A stretch of 64,000 nucleotides of DNA from Paenibacillus sp. sptzw28 (lineage in GTDB: Bacteria; Bacillota; Bacilli; Paenibacillales; Paenibacillaceae). The number at the start of each line of letters is the position of its first letter. Positions within the stretch are counted from its first letter, which is position 1. Location: positions 513,001-577,000 of the forward strand of contig NZ_CP080545.1 in NCBI RefSeq assembly GCF_019550795.1, written 5' to 3'. The position numbers were made by a program, and so were the translations under genes. Below, piece after piece: positions 42,375 through 50,977 of the stretch. The notes beneath the pieces were generated by a model. The model did no database searches, was not told where the DNA came from, and saw nothing but the letters and a program-made list of their open reading frames with translations.

Positions 42375-44123
42375 ATGTTTCCTGAATGCTTTCACCATAC
42401 GCCGCGAAGCAACTGGGCTTATGCCTATGACAAGGACACGATTCATCTCCGTGTTCAGACGAAACGGAATGATGTCGAGGAAATTACGGCTGTGACCGGA
42501 GATAAATACGACTGGGATAGATGTCACGAGGATGTACCGATGGAAAAGGTCGCTGCCGACCATTTCTTCGACTACTGGGAAGCCGCAGTCAAGCCGAAAT
42601 ACAAGCGCTTTTCCTATGGCTTTCGGCTGAGAAGCGGCGATGAGACCATCTATATGATGGAGTCCGGACTATATCCCGAGCAGCCTTATCCGGCGGGCGG
42701 CTACTATGAGTTCCCTTATATACACGAGATCGATATTTTCACGGCGCCGGAATGGGCGAAGGAAGCGGTCTTTTATCAAATAATGCCGGACCGTTTCGCT
42801 AAAGGAAATCCCGATATCGATCCGGAAGGCGTCGCGGAATGGAGAAGTCCTCCCGCAATCGATAACTTTTTCGGCGGCGATTTGCAGGGAATAATAGACC
42901 GGCTTGATCATTTGAGCGAGCTTGGCGTGACCGCAATATATTTAACGCCGATCTTTGAGTCGCCGTCCTATCATAAATACGATACGGTTGATTACCGGAA
43001 GGTTGATCCGCATTTTGGCAATACGGAGCTGCTCAGAAAGCTTGTTCAAGCTTGCCATAACCGAAGTATTCGCGTCGTGCTTGATGCCGTGTTTAACCAT
43101 ACGGGAGAGGAATTCCCGCCTTTCCAGGACGTAGTTAAGAACGGCAGGAAATCACAGTACGCCGATTGGTTCTACGTCCGCTCCTTTCCCGCCCGGGTAA
43201 ATGACGGCGTGGCGACTTACGATACATTCGGATTCTACGGCCATATGCCGAAGCTGAGAACGTCCAACCCCGTAGTGAAGAAGTATCTGCTTGATGTGGC
43301 GGAGTACTGGACCCGGGAAACGGACATCGACGGCTGGCGGCTGGATGTGGCGAATGAGGTGGATCATCATTTCTGGCGGGATTTCCGTCAAACGGTGAAG
43401 GCGGTTAAACCCGATGCGTATATTATCGGCGAGGTCTGGAGCAATTCGCTCATGTGGCTGCTCGGAGACCAATTCGATTCCGTCATGAATTACCCTTTTG
43501 CGGATAAAGCGATGAGCTTCTTCGCTTCGGAAGAAGTCGACGGCCGCACTTTCGCCGAGCAGATTAACCACCTGCTTATGTGTTACCCCCAGCAGACAAG
43601 CGAGGTGATATTCAACCTCCTATCGAGCCATGACACGCCCCGAGTATTAACCCGCGTCGGAGAGAATAAACCCCGCCTAAAGCTGGCCGTCGTTTTTCTG
43701 CTCACCTATATTGGCACACCGTGTATTTTCTATGGCGATGAAGTCGGGCTTAAAGGCGGCAACGATCCGGAGTGCCGTCCCTGTATGGTCTGGGAAATGG
43801 AAGGGCAGGACCGGGAGCTCTTCGATTTCTATAAACTGCTGATTAACCTTCGTAAGAAGCATTCCGTTCTCCGCAGCGGCCGGTTTCGTTTCCTGAAGGC
43901 GGATGAGGGCGATTCCCGCATTATCTACGAGCGGCTCGGCGAACGAGAGCATTTTACGATATGGATGAACAATACAGGGGATCATACCTACCTCCAGCAC
44001 AAAATGGATACGAACGACTGGCACGATGCCTTGACCGGGGTGCATGTCCCGGTGTTGGACGGGCAGCAAAATGTGGAGCTGGAGCCGTTCGGTTACCGCA
44101 TCCTGTGGCGGACGATCAAGTAG
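42375..44123 (+). CDS. Alpha-glycosidase, neopullulanase/cyclomaltodextrinase type (GH13)
   Basis: About 582 residues. An N-terminal domain (HHTPRSNWAYAYDKDTIHLRV) characteristic of the neopullulanase/maltogenic amylase group precedes the GH13 barrel. Catalytic residues: Asp in GWRLDVAN (about 323), Glu in YIIGEVW (about 353), and Asp in LLSSHDTPR (about 420). VVLDAVFNHTGEEFP is conserved region I. It hydrolyses maltodextrins, pullulan or cyclodextrins, probably inside the cell because no signal peptide is seen. ATG 42375 matches the family's N terminus; a frame open from 42303 has poor support. The next gene is glgC, suggesting glycogen/maltodextrin turnover. Confidence 0.9.
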   Translation: MFPECFHHTPRSNWAYAYDKDTIHLRVQTKRNDVEEITAVTGDKYDWDRCHEDVPMEKVAADHFFDYWEAAVKPKYKRFSYGFRLRSGDETIYMMESGLYPEQPYPAGGYYEFPYIHEIDIFTAPEWAKEAVFYQIMPDRFAKGNPDIDPEGVAEWRSPPAIDNFFGGDLQGIIDRLDHLSELGVTAIYLTPIFESPSYHKYDTVDYRKVDPHFGNTELLRKLVQACHNRSIRVVLDAVFNHTGEEFPPFQDVVKNGRKSQYADWFYVRSFPARVNDGVATYDTFGFYGHMPKLRTSNPVVKKYLLDVAEYWTRETDIDGWRLDVANEVDHHFWRDFRQTVKAVKPDAYIIGEVWSNSLMWLLGDQFDSVMNYPFADKAMSFFASEEVDGRTFAEQINHLLMCYPQQTSEVIFNLLSSHDTPRVLTRVGENKPRLKLAVVFLLTYIGTPCIFYGDEVGLKGGNDPECRPCMVWEMEGQDRELFDFYKLLINLRKKHSVLRSGRFRFLKADEGDSRIIYERLGEREHFTIWMNNTGDHTYLQHKMDTNDWHDALTGVHVPVLDGQQNVELEPFGYRILWRTIK

Positions 44124-44304
44124 TGTATGAGAGGTTTGCGGTGCGTGAACAATACCCGATCAGCAGGCGATTGAAGCACAATTCTTCCAATATTACGGAA
44201 ATTTTTAAAATCGTTTCATTTAATCCCGGAGCGTTTATTTAATACAACATAGAGTTACGCGAAGGCATAAGCCTAGCAAATTTCGACTCCGGGAGGTAAC
44301 CGAG

Positions 44305-45555
44305 ATGAAAGCTAATTCTTGTATTGCCATGTTGCTTGCTGGAGGAGAAGGCCGTCGATTAGCGCCTCTTACAAACAAATTGGCCAAGCCGGCTGTTCCT
44401 TTCGGCGGTCGCTGCCGGATCATCGATTATACGCTCAGCAACTGCGTACATTCCGGTATTGAAACGATCGGAGTACTGACCCAGTATCAATCCGAATCGC
44501 TTCACAGCCATATCGGAGACGGGAAAGCTTGGCGCAAGAGTGAAAGCGCGAAGCGGACCGACATTGCCCTGCTTCCGTCAAGCAAGGCCGAGGGCGGTGA
44601 ATATCTGGGAACCGCAGACGCAATTTATCAGAATATCGACTACATCGACCATTACAACCCCGAGCATATTCTGGTGCTGTCCGGAGATCATATTTACCAA
44701 ATGGATTACACAAAACTGATGGACACGCATATCGCAAGCGGCGCCGCCGCAACAGTCGCGGTCAAGCGGGTTCCATGGAAGGACGCGAGCCGATTTGGTG
44801 TTGTTCATACCGATGAAGCGGATCGAATCCTCGATTTTGTGGAAAAGCCCCGGCGACCGGAAAGCAATTTGGCATCGATGGGTATCTATATGTTCCGATG
44901 GGCGGATCTGCGGGCCCTTCTTGTGGAAGACCACAGGGACATGTCCTCCAGTCACGACTTCGCCAAAGATATCATCCCCCGCATGCTGCAGCTTGGCATA
45001 AGCTTGGGCGTACACCCGTTTGAAGGGTACTGGCGGGATGTCGGCACCGTTGACAGCCTGTGGGAAGCACATATGGATTTCATCGCCGGCGACATTGTTC
45101 CGGCTGCAGAAATAACTGCCAAGCCCGAGGGAGCATGGCCGATTATATCGCGGGACACGAGGCAGACGCTCGCCTCGTATGTATGCCCGAAGGCCGAAAT
45201 CCGGAATTCATTCATTCAGCATGGAAGCTCGGTCGAGGGTGACGTAGACCGGTCGGTTATATTCGGTGACGTTGCTGTTGGACAAGGGGCCGATATCCGG
45301 GAAAGTGTAATTATGCCGGGAGCATGGATCGGGCGCAATGCGTGGTTATGCCGCGCGATAATCGGCGAAGGCGCTGTAATTGAAGACGGAGCCGTGATCG
45401 GCAGCATGAACGGCGATGTAACGGTAGTTGTGGCGGAAGAGCGATTGGCAGCGCCGCCGCGGTTTGTCGTTACCCCTTGCCGGCTGCCGAATGATTTCTT
45501 CGAGGAACGGGATTTGTCCCTGCCGATCCTCTCCCTCGAGAAGGGCAGGTCATGA
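44305..45555 (+). CDS. glgC: Glucose-1-phosphate adenylyltransferase
   Basis: A 416-residue ADP-glucose pyrophosphorylase, the committed step of glycogen synthesis. The nucleotide-binding start is LLAGGEGRRLAPLTNKLAKPA, followed by GGRCRIIDYTLSNC, YLGTADAIYQN, VLSGDHIYQMDY, and FVEKPRRPESN with the sugar-phosphate lysine. A left-handed beta helix fills the C terminus (IRNSFIQHGSSVEG, IRESVIMPGAWIG). It should work with ATP. Unusually the gene stands without glgD, glgA or glgB; it follows the glycosidase by 181 bases and ends at a terminator. A ribosome site GGGAGG precedes ATG 44305. Confidence 0.93.
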   Translation: MKANSCIAMLLAGGEGRRLAPLTNKLAKPAVPFGGRCRIIDYTLSNCVHSGIETIGVLTQYQSESLHSHIGDGKAWRKSESAKRTDIALLPSSKAEGGEYLGTADAIYQNIDYIDHYNPEHILVLSGDHIYQMDYTKLMDTHIASGAAATVAVKRVPWKDASRFGVVHTDEADRILDFVEKPRRPESNLASMGIYMFRWADLRALLVEDHRDMSSSHDFAKDIIPRMLQLGISLGVHPFEGYWRDVGTVDSLWEAHMDFIAGDIVPAAEITAKPEGAWPIISRDTRQTLASYVCPKAEIRNSFIQHGSSVEGDVDRSVIFGDVAVGQGADIRESVIMPGAWIGRNAWLCRAIIGEGAVIEDGAVIGSMNGDVTVVVAEERLAAPPRFVVTPCRLPNDFFEERDLSLPILSLEKGRS

Positions 45556-45628
45556 AACCCGGGAAGTGTATCCGCATGAATGATCCGCTTATGCGAGGCG
45601 GTGCGGAATACGTGAGAATGAGAAAATT

Positions 45629-45679
45629 GAAGCCTCCGGCACATCCACGTGATAAGTGGTGCTGGAGGCTTCATTTTTC
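45629..45679 (+). terminator. Terminator after glgC
   Basis: GAAGCCTCCGGCAC pairs with GTGCTGGAGGCTTC, followed by ATTTTTC. Confidence 0.85.
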
Positions 45680-45737
45680 TTTATATAGTTGATCTGGCCA
45701 CTTGGCATTGCCTTTATCGGCCAGCCCCGGGTTAAAA

Positions 45738-45822
45738 GGAGCGAAATAGTGCCATGGGTGCGACTAATTCGGCCGAATGCAGGTGCAGGGAGCGAAATAG
45801 TGTCACTAGTGCACTATTTCGC
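45738..45822. repeat. Repeats of GGAGCGAAATAGTG with terminal palindrome
   Basis: GGAGCGAAATAGTG occurs at 45738 and again at about 45789. The second copy forms an inverted repeat with CACTATTTCGC (palindrome 45792-45822). It lies between convergent glgC and the ABC operon. The palindrome could serve as a 3' end hairpin for the ABC operon; the repeats look like a dispersed intergenic family, which is inference. Confidence 0.6.
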
Positions 45823-45829
45823 ACGCCGC

Positions 45830-46723
45830 CTATTCTTTTACCGACCCAAGGGTGATCCCGTGAATAAAGAAACGTTGGATGAACGGATAGATAAGCAGTA
45901 TCGGAATCATCGAGATGATGATCTTGGCCGCGTTGAACGTGCGGTTGGAGACGGCCATCGCTTCTGCCAGCTGGTCCGGCGACATTGCCGTCATCGCCTG
46001 GGCGCTAAGCTGGGCGACCAGTGTCTGGATGTACGTCTGCAGCGGGTAATGGTCCTGACTGTTCATCAGGATAAGGCCGTCAAAGAACGAGTTCCAGTGA
46101 AACACGATACTGAACAGCGTTACGGTGGCGATTGCGGGCAGCGACAGAGGAACGAACAGCCTGAGCATAATGTACCAGGGTCCGGCCCCGTCAATCTCCG
46201 CCGCTTCGGACAGCTCCTTCGGCAAATTTCGGAAGAAGTTCATGAGCAGGATGACGTTGAACACCTGCACCGCATGGGGCAGAATGAGTGCCCACATCGA
46301 GTCCAGCATGCCGTAGGATTTGATCGTCATAAACCATGGCACGATGCCGCCGCTAAAAAGCATGGTGAAGACCAAAAACCACATATATGTGTTGCGCATC
46401 CGGAACTCCTTCGGTTCCTTCGACAGCGCGAACGCCATCATGATGTTAAGCGCAAAGTTGAGCAATCCGCCAAACAGCACCCTCTTTACTGAAATGAAGA
46501 ATGCATTGAAGAATTGGGTATCGTCCAGTACCTTCGAGTAGCTGGCCGTCGTCGCCTTGATCGGCGTGAGCACCACTCTCCCGGCGTCAGCCGCCGTCTT
46601 ATCGCTGAACGAGACGGCCACGGTATGCAGAAGCGGGATAAGACATGCGAGTGTAAACAGGATCAGCACGGCAAGTATCGTTCCGTCGATAACTCTGTTG
46701 GATAAACTGGTCCTTCCCACCAT
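45830..46723 (-). CDS. Carbohydrate ABC transporter permease, LplC-like
   Basis: A 297-residue inner-membrane protein with six transmembrane segments. The cytoplasmic EAA loop is SEAAEIDGAGPWYIMLRLFVPLS. NRVIDGTILAVLILFTLACLIP at the start and the FFIHGITLGSVKE end are typical of the LplC/YtcP group of the CUT1-like family. It pairs with the LplB-like permease encoded 18 bases upstream. The ATPase is not in the cluster; such systems usually borrow a shared MsmX-type ATPase. Confidence 0.9.
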   Translation of the reverse strand: MVGRTSLSNRVIDGTILAVLILFTLACLIPLLHTVAVSFSDKTAADAGRVVLTPIKATTASYSKVLDDTQFFNAFFISVKRVLFGGLLNFALNIMMAFALSKEPKEFRMRNTYMWFLVFTMLFSGGIVPWFMTIKSYGMLDSMWALILPHAVQVFNVILLMNFFRNLPKELSEAAEIDGAGPWYIMLRLFVPLSLPAIATVTLFSIVFHWNSFFDGLILMNSQDHYPLQTYIQTLVAQLSAQAMTAMSPDQLAEAMAVSNRTFNAAKIIISMIPILLIYPFIQRFFIHGITLGSVKE

Positions 46724-46741
46724 AGTAATTCACCTCATTCA

Positions 46742-47641
46742 TCAGAAAATGCGATAGTTGGCAAAACGGCTGGCCATGAAATAGGAAACGACGACGAGAA
46801 TAAAGCTGACGACCGATTTCAGCAGGCCGACTGCGGTTGCCAGGCTGTATTGAAGATCATTGAGGCCGACCCGGTACACGTAAGTGTCGATAATATCGGA
46901 CGATTGATAAACGAGAGGGTTGTACATATTGAAAATTTGATCGAAATTCGCATTCATGACGTTGCCCAGTGCCAGCGTTCCAAGCAGCACGACCGTGGTG
47001 CGCACGCCGGGCAGCGTAACGTGCCACAGCTGGCGGAAGCGGCTCGCCCCGTCGATATCCGCAGCTTCGTACAGCACTGGATTGATGCCGGTTAAGGCGG
47101 CCAAATAGACGATGGCGTTAAAGCCGAATTCCTTCCACACATCAGTTGCGATGATGATCCCGGGAAACCATTTGTTACTGGCATAGAAGAGAATGGGATC
47201 GACGCCGAACAGCCCGAATAGTTTATTGACCATACCGTCGAGTGAGAACACGTCGAAAAATATAGTCGCAAGCAGCACCCAGGAGAGAAAGTGCGGCAAA
47301 TAGACAATGGTTTGGATGGTCTTGCGCATAAATCGCTGCCGGACCTCATTCAGCAGCAGCGCGAATACGAGCGGGATAATAAGGTTGGCAATGATTTTCA
47401 TGACCGCGAGAAAGACCGTGTTGAAGAAGATCAGTCTGCTGTCGGGAAGCATGAACAAATAACTAAAGTTTTCCAGCCCGACCCATTCCGAGCCCCAGAT
47501 GCCCCTGCCCGGCTTGAAATTCTGAAAAGCCATCACCGCATAAAACATCGGCACAATGCTGAACAGTATAAGGAAGATGATACCGGGAAGTACCATGACA
47601 TTATAATGAATCGCATTCTTTCTTATTTTCATGGTTTTCAC
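46742..47641 (-). CDS. Carbohydrate ABC transporter permease, LplB-like
   Basis: A 299-residue permease with six transmembrane segments. The EAA loop is YEAADIDGASRFRQLWHVTLPG. YNVMVLPGIIFLILFSIVPMFYAVMAFQNFKPG is typical of the LplB/YteP group (core IVPMFYAVMAFQNF). It lies between the binding-protein gene and the LplC-like gene; an intercistronic hairpin upstream probably lowers its expression relative to the binding protein. Confidence 0.9.
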   Translation of the reverse strand: MKTMKIRKNAIHYNVMVLPGIIFLILFSIVPMFYAVMAFQNFKPGRGIWGSEWVGLENFSYLFMLPDSRLIFFNTVFLAVMKIIANLIIPLVFALLLNEVRQRFMRKTIQTIVYLPHFLSWVLLATIFFDVFSLDGMVNKLFGLFGVDPILFYASNKWFPGIIIATDVWKEFGFNAIVYLAALTGINPVLYEAADIDGASRFRQLWHVTLPGVRTTVVLLGTLALGNVMNANFDQIFNMYNPLVYQSSDIIDTYVYRVGLNDLQYSLATAVGLLKSVVSFILVVVSYFMASRFANYRIF

Positions 47642-47669
47642 CGCTTTTTATCGAATTTGTAAGCAATGG

Positions 47670-47708
47670 AAAAAGGAGGGGCCCCCAGCGTTATGCTGCC
47701 GGGAGCCC
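47670..47708 (-). terminator. Intercistronic terminator/attenuator between binding protein and permease genes
   Basis: On the minus strand GGGCTCCCGGCAGC pairs with GCTGGGGGCCC, followed by CTCCTTTTT. Partial termination here would make more binding protein than permease, a known strategy in such operons. Confidence 0.55.
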
Positions 47709-47721
47709 GCTGATACTCTGT

Positions 47722-49434
47722 TTATTTCTTGTTCACGATATCGGTCACTTCGGCTGTGATTTGATCACCGCCGAGCTTCTTCCACTGTGCTGTGAAATCG
47801 TCGAAGGCGCTGACAGGCAGATCGCCTACGATTATTTTCAAGAACGTCTCGTTCTCGAGCTTCTCGAGCGTCGCCCACTTCGTTTCCATCGTGCGGGTCG
47901 TGCCGTAGAAGACGCTGTAGACTTTATCCATAGGCTCGGTTGCGAGAATTCTTCCGCCTTGGGCATAAGCGATTGCCGGCTTCCAAGCATCCATGTTTTT
48001 CTTTGGATTTTCTTTCTCTATAACGGAGAAATCATACACCTGCTTCGTGTCCGGATCGAATGTCGCCGGGTCGACTTCGCCTTTTAACGCCTTTTGAACC
48101 GCCTCATAACGCTTCACAACGGCGTCGGAGTAGTCAAGCAGCAGGTCGAACGGATAGTAGTTGCGGATGTGAACGCCGGTAGCTACAGCGTAATCATCGA
48201 GCTTTTTCACTTCCGCCGTGTTCGGATCCTGCCGTCTTTCGTAGCGGGTGAATACATTAAGCATTTTTACAGCAGCTTCGGGATGCTCATATCCTTTGCG
48301 CACCACGATATATCGGTCCGTCACAGGGGCCATGTGGGTTACAAATTTGCCGTCTTTATCAGTCGGCACCGCGTAAGCGTGCCAATCGGCTTTCGTGTCA
48401 TTCGTTACAGAATCAGCCAGCGGCCAATACGGCATCCACCAAGGACCGAAGAACAAGCCTGTTTTGTTGGCAACAATCGGCTCCTGCGTTTCTTTGTACA
48501 GCGCGAACTGCTGGTCGATCAGGCCGCGTTTGTACCAATCAGCCAGCTTGGCAAGCGCTTCTTTGTTCTCGGGTGTGACCGAGCCGTAGACGACATTGCC
48601 GTTTGCGTCTTTGATCCAGTTTTTCGGAAAAGCATGGTAAGAGCCGAAGATGGAGTCAAAGCCGTTCGGGTTCGGTTTCTGTCCGTAAACGACCTGCTTG
48701 TCGCCCGTCAAGCCAAGCGTATCCTTCTTGTTGTTGCCGTCAGGGTCCTGATCGACGAACGCTTGCGCGATTTTCTCGATGTCATCGATCGTCTTCGGCG
48801 CTTGAAGCTTCAATTTGTCGAGCCAGTCCTGGCGCACCCATAGGAGTGACGGAGCATCGGCTTCGATCGCCACGTTCGGCAGCCCGTACAGCTTGCCGTC
48901 AGAGGTTGCGTCCTGCAGAGCCATGCCTTTGGTGGAGGCGTAAATGTCCTTCACCAGCTTGGAGCCGTATTGGTCATAGACATCCGTTAAATCTTCCAGC
49001 ATGTCGTTATCGATGAGCTTACGCAGCTGATTGCGGTCGACGACCATTGCATCAGGCAGGTCATTGCTGGCGATCGCGAGGTTAACCTTCTGCTTGAATG
49101 CGTCATCGCCCTTCGCTTCCCAGGAGTGAACGACCTTAATGTTTGTGAGGCTTTCAAAATAACGCGAGGCTATGTTGTTATCGTTTGTGTCGCCGTCCGC
49201 CAGCTTGTCATCGGGAATTTTGAAGCCGATGGTCAGCGTCACGGGATCTTTGTATTTCTCGTAGGCCAAATCTTCATCGGACGGTTTCGTAGTACCGCCG
49301 CCGGAATTGGATTGCGTATTCGCGGCACTGCCGTTATTCGACTTTTCGTCGGATGACGAACCTTTGTTTACGCTGCTGCAGGCGCTGAGCACTAATGAGA
49401 AAGCCAGCGTGAGTAGAAGCAGTTTCGCTTTCAT
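47722..49434 (-). CDS. Extracellular solute-binding lipoprotein, LplA-like
   Basis: A 570-residue lipoprotein. The lipobox is LVLSACSSVN, followed by an S/N/G-rich linker. The body resembles family 1 sugar-binding proteins of the LplA/YtcQ group: NDLPDAMVVDRNQLRKLID, GKLYGLPNVAIEADAP, LWVRQDWLDKL, FFGPWWMPYWPL, and KVYSVFYGTTRTME. The ligand is probably an oligosaccharide, but its identity cannot be read. It lies downstream of the two-component system, which probably controls it, and upstream of both permeases. Confidence 0.92.
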   Translation of the reverse strand: MKAKLLLLTLAFSLVLSACSSVNKGSSSDEKSNNGSAANTQSNSGGGTTKPSDEDLAYEKYKDPVTLTIGFKIPDDKLADGDTNDNNIASRYFESLTNIKVVHSWEAKGDDAFKQKVNLAIASNDLPDAMVVDRNQLRKLIDNDMLEDLTDVYDQYGSKLVKDIYASTKGMALQDATSDGKLYGLPNVAIEADAPSLLWVRQDWLDKLKLQAPKTIDDIEKIAQAFVDQDPDGNNKKDTLGLTGDKQVVYGQKPNPNGFDSIFGSYHAFPKNWIKDANGNVVYGSVTPENKEALAKLADWYKRGLIDQQFALYKETQEPIVANKTGLFFGPWWMPYWPLADSVTNDTKADWHAYAVPTDKDGKFVTHMAPVTDRYIVVRKGYEHPEAAVKMLNVFTRYERRQDPNTAEVKKLDDYAVATGVHIRNYYPFDLLLDYSDAVVKRYEAVQKALKGEVDPATFDPDTKQVYDFSVIEKENPKKNMDAWKPAIAYAQGGRILATEPMDKVYSVFYGTTRTMETKWATLEKLENETFLKIIVGDLPVSAFDDFTAQWKKLGGDQITAEVTDIVNKK

Positions 49435-49478
49435 GGTATTCCCCCGTTTCTTTTGTTGTAATTATTGGTTACGCTTTC

Positions 49479-49484
49479 AGTATA
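49479..49484 (-). promoter_or_regulatory. Candidate -10 element for the sugar ABC operon
   Basis: TATACT on the minus strand, 45 bases before the binding-protein start, lacks a good -35. A weak -35 would fit activation by the AraC-type response regulator encoded just upstream. Confidence 0.35.
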
Positions 49485-49570
49485 ACCGGGCAGACATGCT
49501 GTGCAGGAGGGAAAACCGACTCGTGTTCGCTTGGGGACGTCTGCAATTATCGAACCGAATTCATAGCGGG

Positions 49571-50977
49571 TTAAACCGTTTTCCCACCATCAGCCCGGTA
49601 TTCGGTCGGCAGTTTGCCGACATGTTCACGAAAGACGCGGCTGAAATATTTGTCATCCTCAAAACCGGCAAGCGAAGCGATTTCATATACGGGCACACCC
49701 GTTTCCAGCAGCAGGGACTTTGCCCGCTCAATCCGCATATTACGAAGCATCTCTCCGAACGACTCCCCGGCAAATTTGGCAAAGCATTGACTGAAATAAC
49801 TGCGGCTCATATTGATATGATGGGCAACATCGTTTTGATTGATTTTGCTCCCGGACTCGCGCCTCATGAATTGGACCGCGCGGACGAGACTCAGCATGAC
49901 GTCCTTTGAAAAGGATAGCTCGACCATCCTCCGCTGCACGAGATCGGAGAACCGGCGGAAATCGTTCTTCCACTCGCTCCAGGTCCGGCTCCGTCCGTGG
50001 GATATGGTAAACCCCGCATCCTCGTCCTCCAACCGGAACAGTTCGCCCCAGTCCTTCCGGAGCGCAGCGGCAAAATTGACAATCCGCGCAGGCTCCGGCT
50101 GGAGCTGCCTTACCTTCCGGATGAAGGCGTCCCATTCCTCGGCATAGAAGGCCCACTTCAGCGAATGCCAATGGCTGAAAGCGGCTTCGGTGTCCGCTCC
50201 GGAAGGTTCCGGCATCCCTTCAAGCTCTTCATAAGTAACAGATACGATATAGGGCGATTGCGCGGATTCATAGAACAGATACCGTCCGAGTTTGGCAGCG
50301 AGCGTTCGCTTGATAACCTCCAGCGGCTTATCAGTCAGCCCCGTTATAAGCGCCGCCTGCCAGTGGCTCGAGGCTCCGCCGCCAAGCTCCCGTTTCAATT
50401 CTTCACGCGACGGTGTGTGTGTTAGCGGGGCCATCCACATGCCGTTTAATGAAATGAGCGGATTCCGCTGCGCAAGGGGAAGCCGGAACAGCTCGCTGCT
50501 CTCTTCGCCTGCAGAGATTGGGAAGAACAGCAGCGCGGATGAAGCCGCGGCCGGCTCCTGTCCCGTGCTCGCCGAATAGCCGGAACGGCTGCTTTCCTCC
50601 CACCTTATTCGCTCGACGATACGGTGCATTACTTGATCGAGATTATCCATCTCGAGCAGTGTCTTTACGATATAATCAATCGCTCCGAGCCGCAGAGCTT
50701 CATGGACATAATCGAATTCATGGTGGCAGGTCAGTACGACGGAATGCATGCGCGGATAGCGCTGCCGTACCTGCTTGATCAGATCGAAGCCCGATAATCC
50801 GGGCATCGTAATATCCGTGAACAGCAGGTCGGCCTCGCTTTGAGACAGAAGCTCCAGTGCTGCCTTGCCATCTGCTGCTTCGCCGACGATTACGATTCCG
50901 TAGGTAGCCCAATCGATCATGGAAATAAACCCTTTGCGAACCAGCTTCTCGTCATCGACAACAATTGCCTTAATCAT
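49571..50977 (-). CDS. Response regulator with AraC-type DNA-binding domain (YesN-like)
   Basis: A 468-residue regulator. The receiver has VVDDEKLVRKG, the phospho-acceptor Asp in LLFTDITMPGLSGFD (about residue 55), and the conserved Thr/Lys later. The C terminus is an AraC domain: HINMSRSYFSQCFAKFAGESFGEMLRNMRIERAKSLL (recognition helix MSRSYFSQCF) and IASLAGFEDDKYFSRVFREHVGKLP. ATG 50977 has AAGGAGG six bases upstream and overlaps the sensor kinase gene by eight bases; the frame open to 51061 is rejected. It should activate the adjacent sugar transporter. Confidence 0.92.
   Translation of the reverse strand: MIKAIVVDDEKLVRKGFISMIDWATYGIVIVGEAADGKAALELLSQSEADLLFTDITMPGLSGFDLIKQVRQRYPRMHSVVLTCHHEFDYVHEALRLGAIDYIVKTLLEMDNLDQVMHRIVERIRWEESSRSGYSASTGQEPAAASSALLFFPISAGEESSELFRLPLAQRNPLISLNGMWMAPLTHTPSREELKRELGGGASSHWQAALITGLTDKPLEVIKRTLAAKLGRYLFYESAQSPYIVSVTYEELEGMPEPSGADTEAAFSHWHSLKWAFYAEEWDAFIRKVRQLQPEPARIVNFAAALRKDWGELFRLEDEDAGFTISHGRSRTWSEWKNDFRRFSDLVQRRMVELSFSKDVMLSLVRAVQFMRRESGSKINQNDVAHHINMSRSYFSQCFAKFAGESFGEMLRNMRIERAKSLLLETGVPVYEIASLAGFEDDKYFSRVFREHVGKLPTEYRADGGKTV

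Noticed and set aside
48094..48843. 249-residue plus-strand open frame
   Set aside because: It lies opposite the well-supported solute-binding protein gene and shows no domain.
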